Program-made: the position numbers and the translations under genes
In this document: in pieces, positions 32,060-32,211 of the stretch
Layout: every line of letters starts with the position of its first letter
How positions within the stretch are numbered: position 1 is the stretch's first letter
Notes under the pieces: generated by a model
Databases searched by the model: none
What the model was told of the DNA's origin: nothing
What the model saw: only the letters and a program-made list of their open reading frames with translations
Source: Candidatus Zixiibacteriota bacterium
GTDB taxonomy: Bacteria; Zixibacteria; MSB-5A5; UM-FILTER-46-8
NCBI GenBank assembly: GCA_014730345.1
Contig: WJIJ01000018.1
Span: 1-32,211, forward strand
Reading direction: 5' to 3'
DNA: 32,211 nt

Positions 32060-32087
32060 TTGACATCTTTTACATCTGACCTATAAT
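32060..32087 (+). promoter_or_regulatory. Near-consensus sigma-70 promoter, probably for an rRNA operon
   Basis: TTGACA (32060-32065), a 16-base spacer and TATAAT (32082-32087) are both perfect hexamers. No ORF with a ribosome site follows in the remaining 120 bases. Together with the boxA-like end this suggests an rRNA leader. Confidence 0.8.
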
Positions 32088-32199
32088 TATGGCATCTAAC
32101 TTTTCCAACATGTTTTGTTTTTCGGTTGAATGATTTCGAAGAAAAACTTAAAAATTAGTTCCAAGGAATAGGCGCCGGAAGAGTTAGATCAAGCTTGGA

Positions 32200-32211
32200 T
32201 GCTCTTTAAAA
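32200..32211 (+). promoter_or_regulatory. boxA-like antitermination element at window end
   Basis: TGCTCTTTAAAA differs at one base from the E. coli rRNA boxA TGCTCTTTAACA. BoxA RNA is bound by NusB-NusE to prevent Rho termination in rRNA operons. It lies about 110 bases after the -10 box, a typical leader distance. The 16S gene would begin beyond the window. Confidence 0.65.

Noticed and set aside
1-32211. tRNA genes, CRISPR arrays, IS elements or prophage genes
   Set aside because: I found no T-loop/acceptor patterns, spaced repeats, transposase, integrase or phage-like proteins in the gaps or ORFs; a tRNAscan or HMM search could still find a missed one.

Overview
The window reads as a chromosomal segment of an uncultured Gram-negative bacterium, most likely from the Fibrobacteres-Chlorobi-Bacteroidetes (FCB) superphylum or a neighbouring candidate phylum (Zixibacteria-, KSB1- or Marinimicrobia-like). 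The main evidence is three exported proteins ending in a type IX secretion-style C-terminal domain (NILG(Q/E)-type motif, Gly-X-Tyr-(F/Y), final basic-X-X-LLK), several lipoproteins, a porin-like beta-barrel, and a type-B succinate dehydrogenase/fumarate reductase with one diheme cytochrome b. The phylum is inferred. No plasmid, phage, IS or CRISPR signal was seen.

Layout. 1-4186 (minus strand): the 5' end of an exported protease-like gene; a PrcB_C-like lipoprotein; a KaiB-like thioredoxin-fold protein; an orphan CheB (receiver plus methylesterase); a short CheB-receiver paralogue whose phospho-acceptor Asp is Asn; and a GyrI-like lipoprotein. 4396-5239 (plus): an IscR-like Rrf2 regulator and an IscU scaffold. 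5507-9918 (minus): a likely operon of a degenerate alkaline-phosphatase-superfamily lipoprotein, phosphofructokinase and ATP-type PEP carboxykinase. 10132-12479 (plus): a small membrane protein and two glycosyltransferases. 12481-14073 (minus): a subtilase with a sorting tail. 14195-17584 (minus): sdhCAB. 17828-18370 (plus): an outer-membrane beta-barrel protein.

18600-23377 (plus) is a tight seven-gene operon: acpS, an aminotransferase homologue without its Schiff-base lysine, folB, folK, a deoxynucleoside kinase, panB and panC. Its chemistry is linked. FolB and FolK lead to tetrahydrofolate, PanB uses methylene-tetrahydrofolate, PanC makes pantothenate for CoA, and AcpS uses CoA. 23591-24692 (plus) encodes an HPt protein and a tandem-receiver protein with no kinase beside them. 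24815-25264 is a lipid-anchored DsrE-like protein. 25351-30169 (minus) holds two large FG-GAP/VCBS propeller proteins with sorting tails, separated by a second pseudo-receiver on the plus strand and a stretch ending in an orphan terminator. 30305-31839 (minus) has a small charged protein, a GNAT acetyltransferase and a PIG-L/BshB1-like deacetylase.

The last 150 bases hold a near-consensus plus-strand promoter (TTGACA-16-TATAAT). The window's last 12 bases match the boxA antitermination sequence of rRNA leaders, so an rRNA operon probably begins just downstream.

The most unusual features are the pseudoenzymes: two Asp-to-Asn receivers, a lysine-less aminotransferase, a metal-ligand-less phosphodiesterase homologue, and a subtilase with altered oxyanion and serine motifs. 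The KaiB/CheB/pseudo-receiver cluster at 1.0-3.3 kb is the best candidate for an undescribed signalling system.
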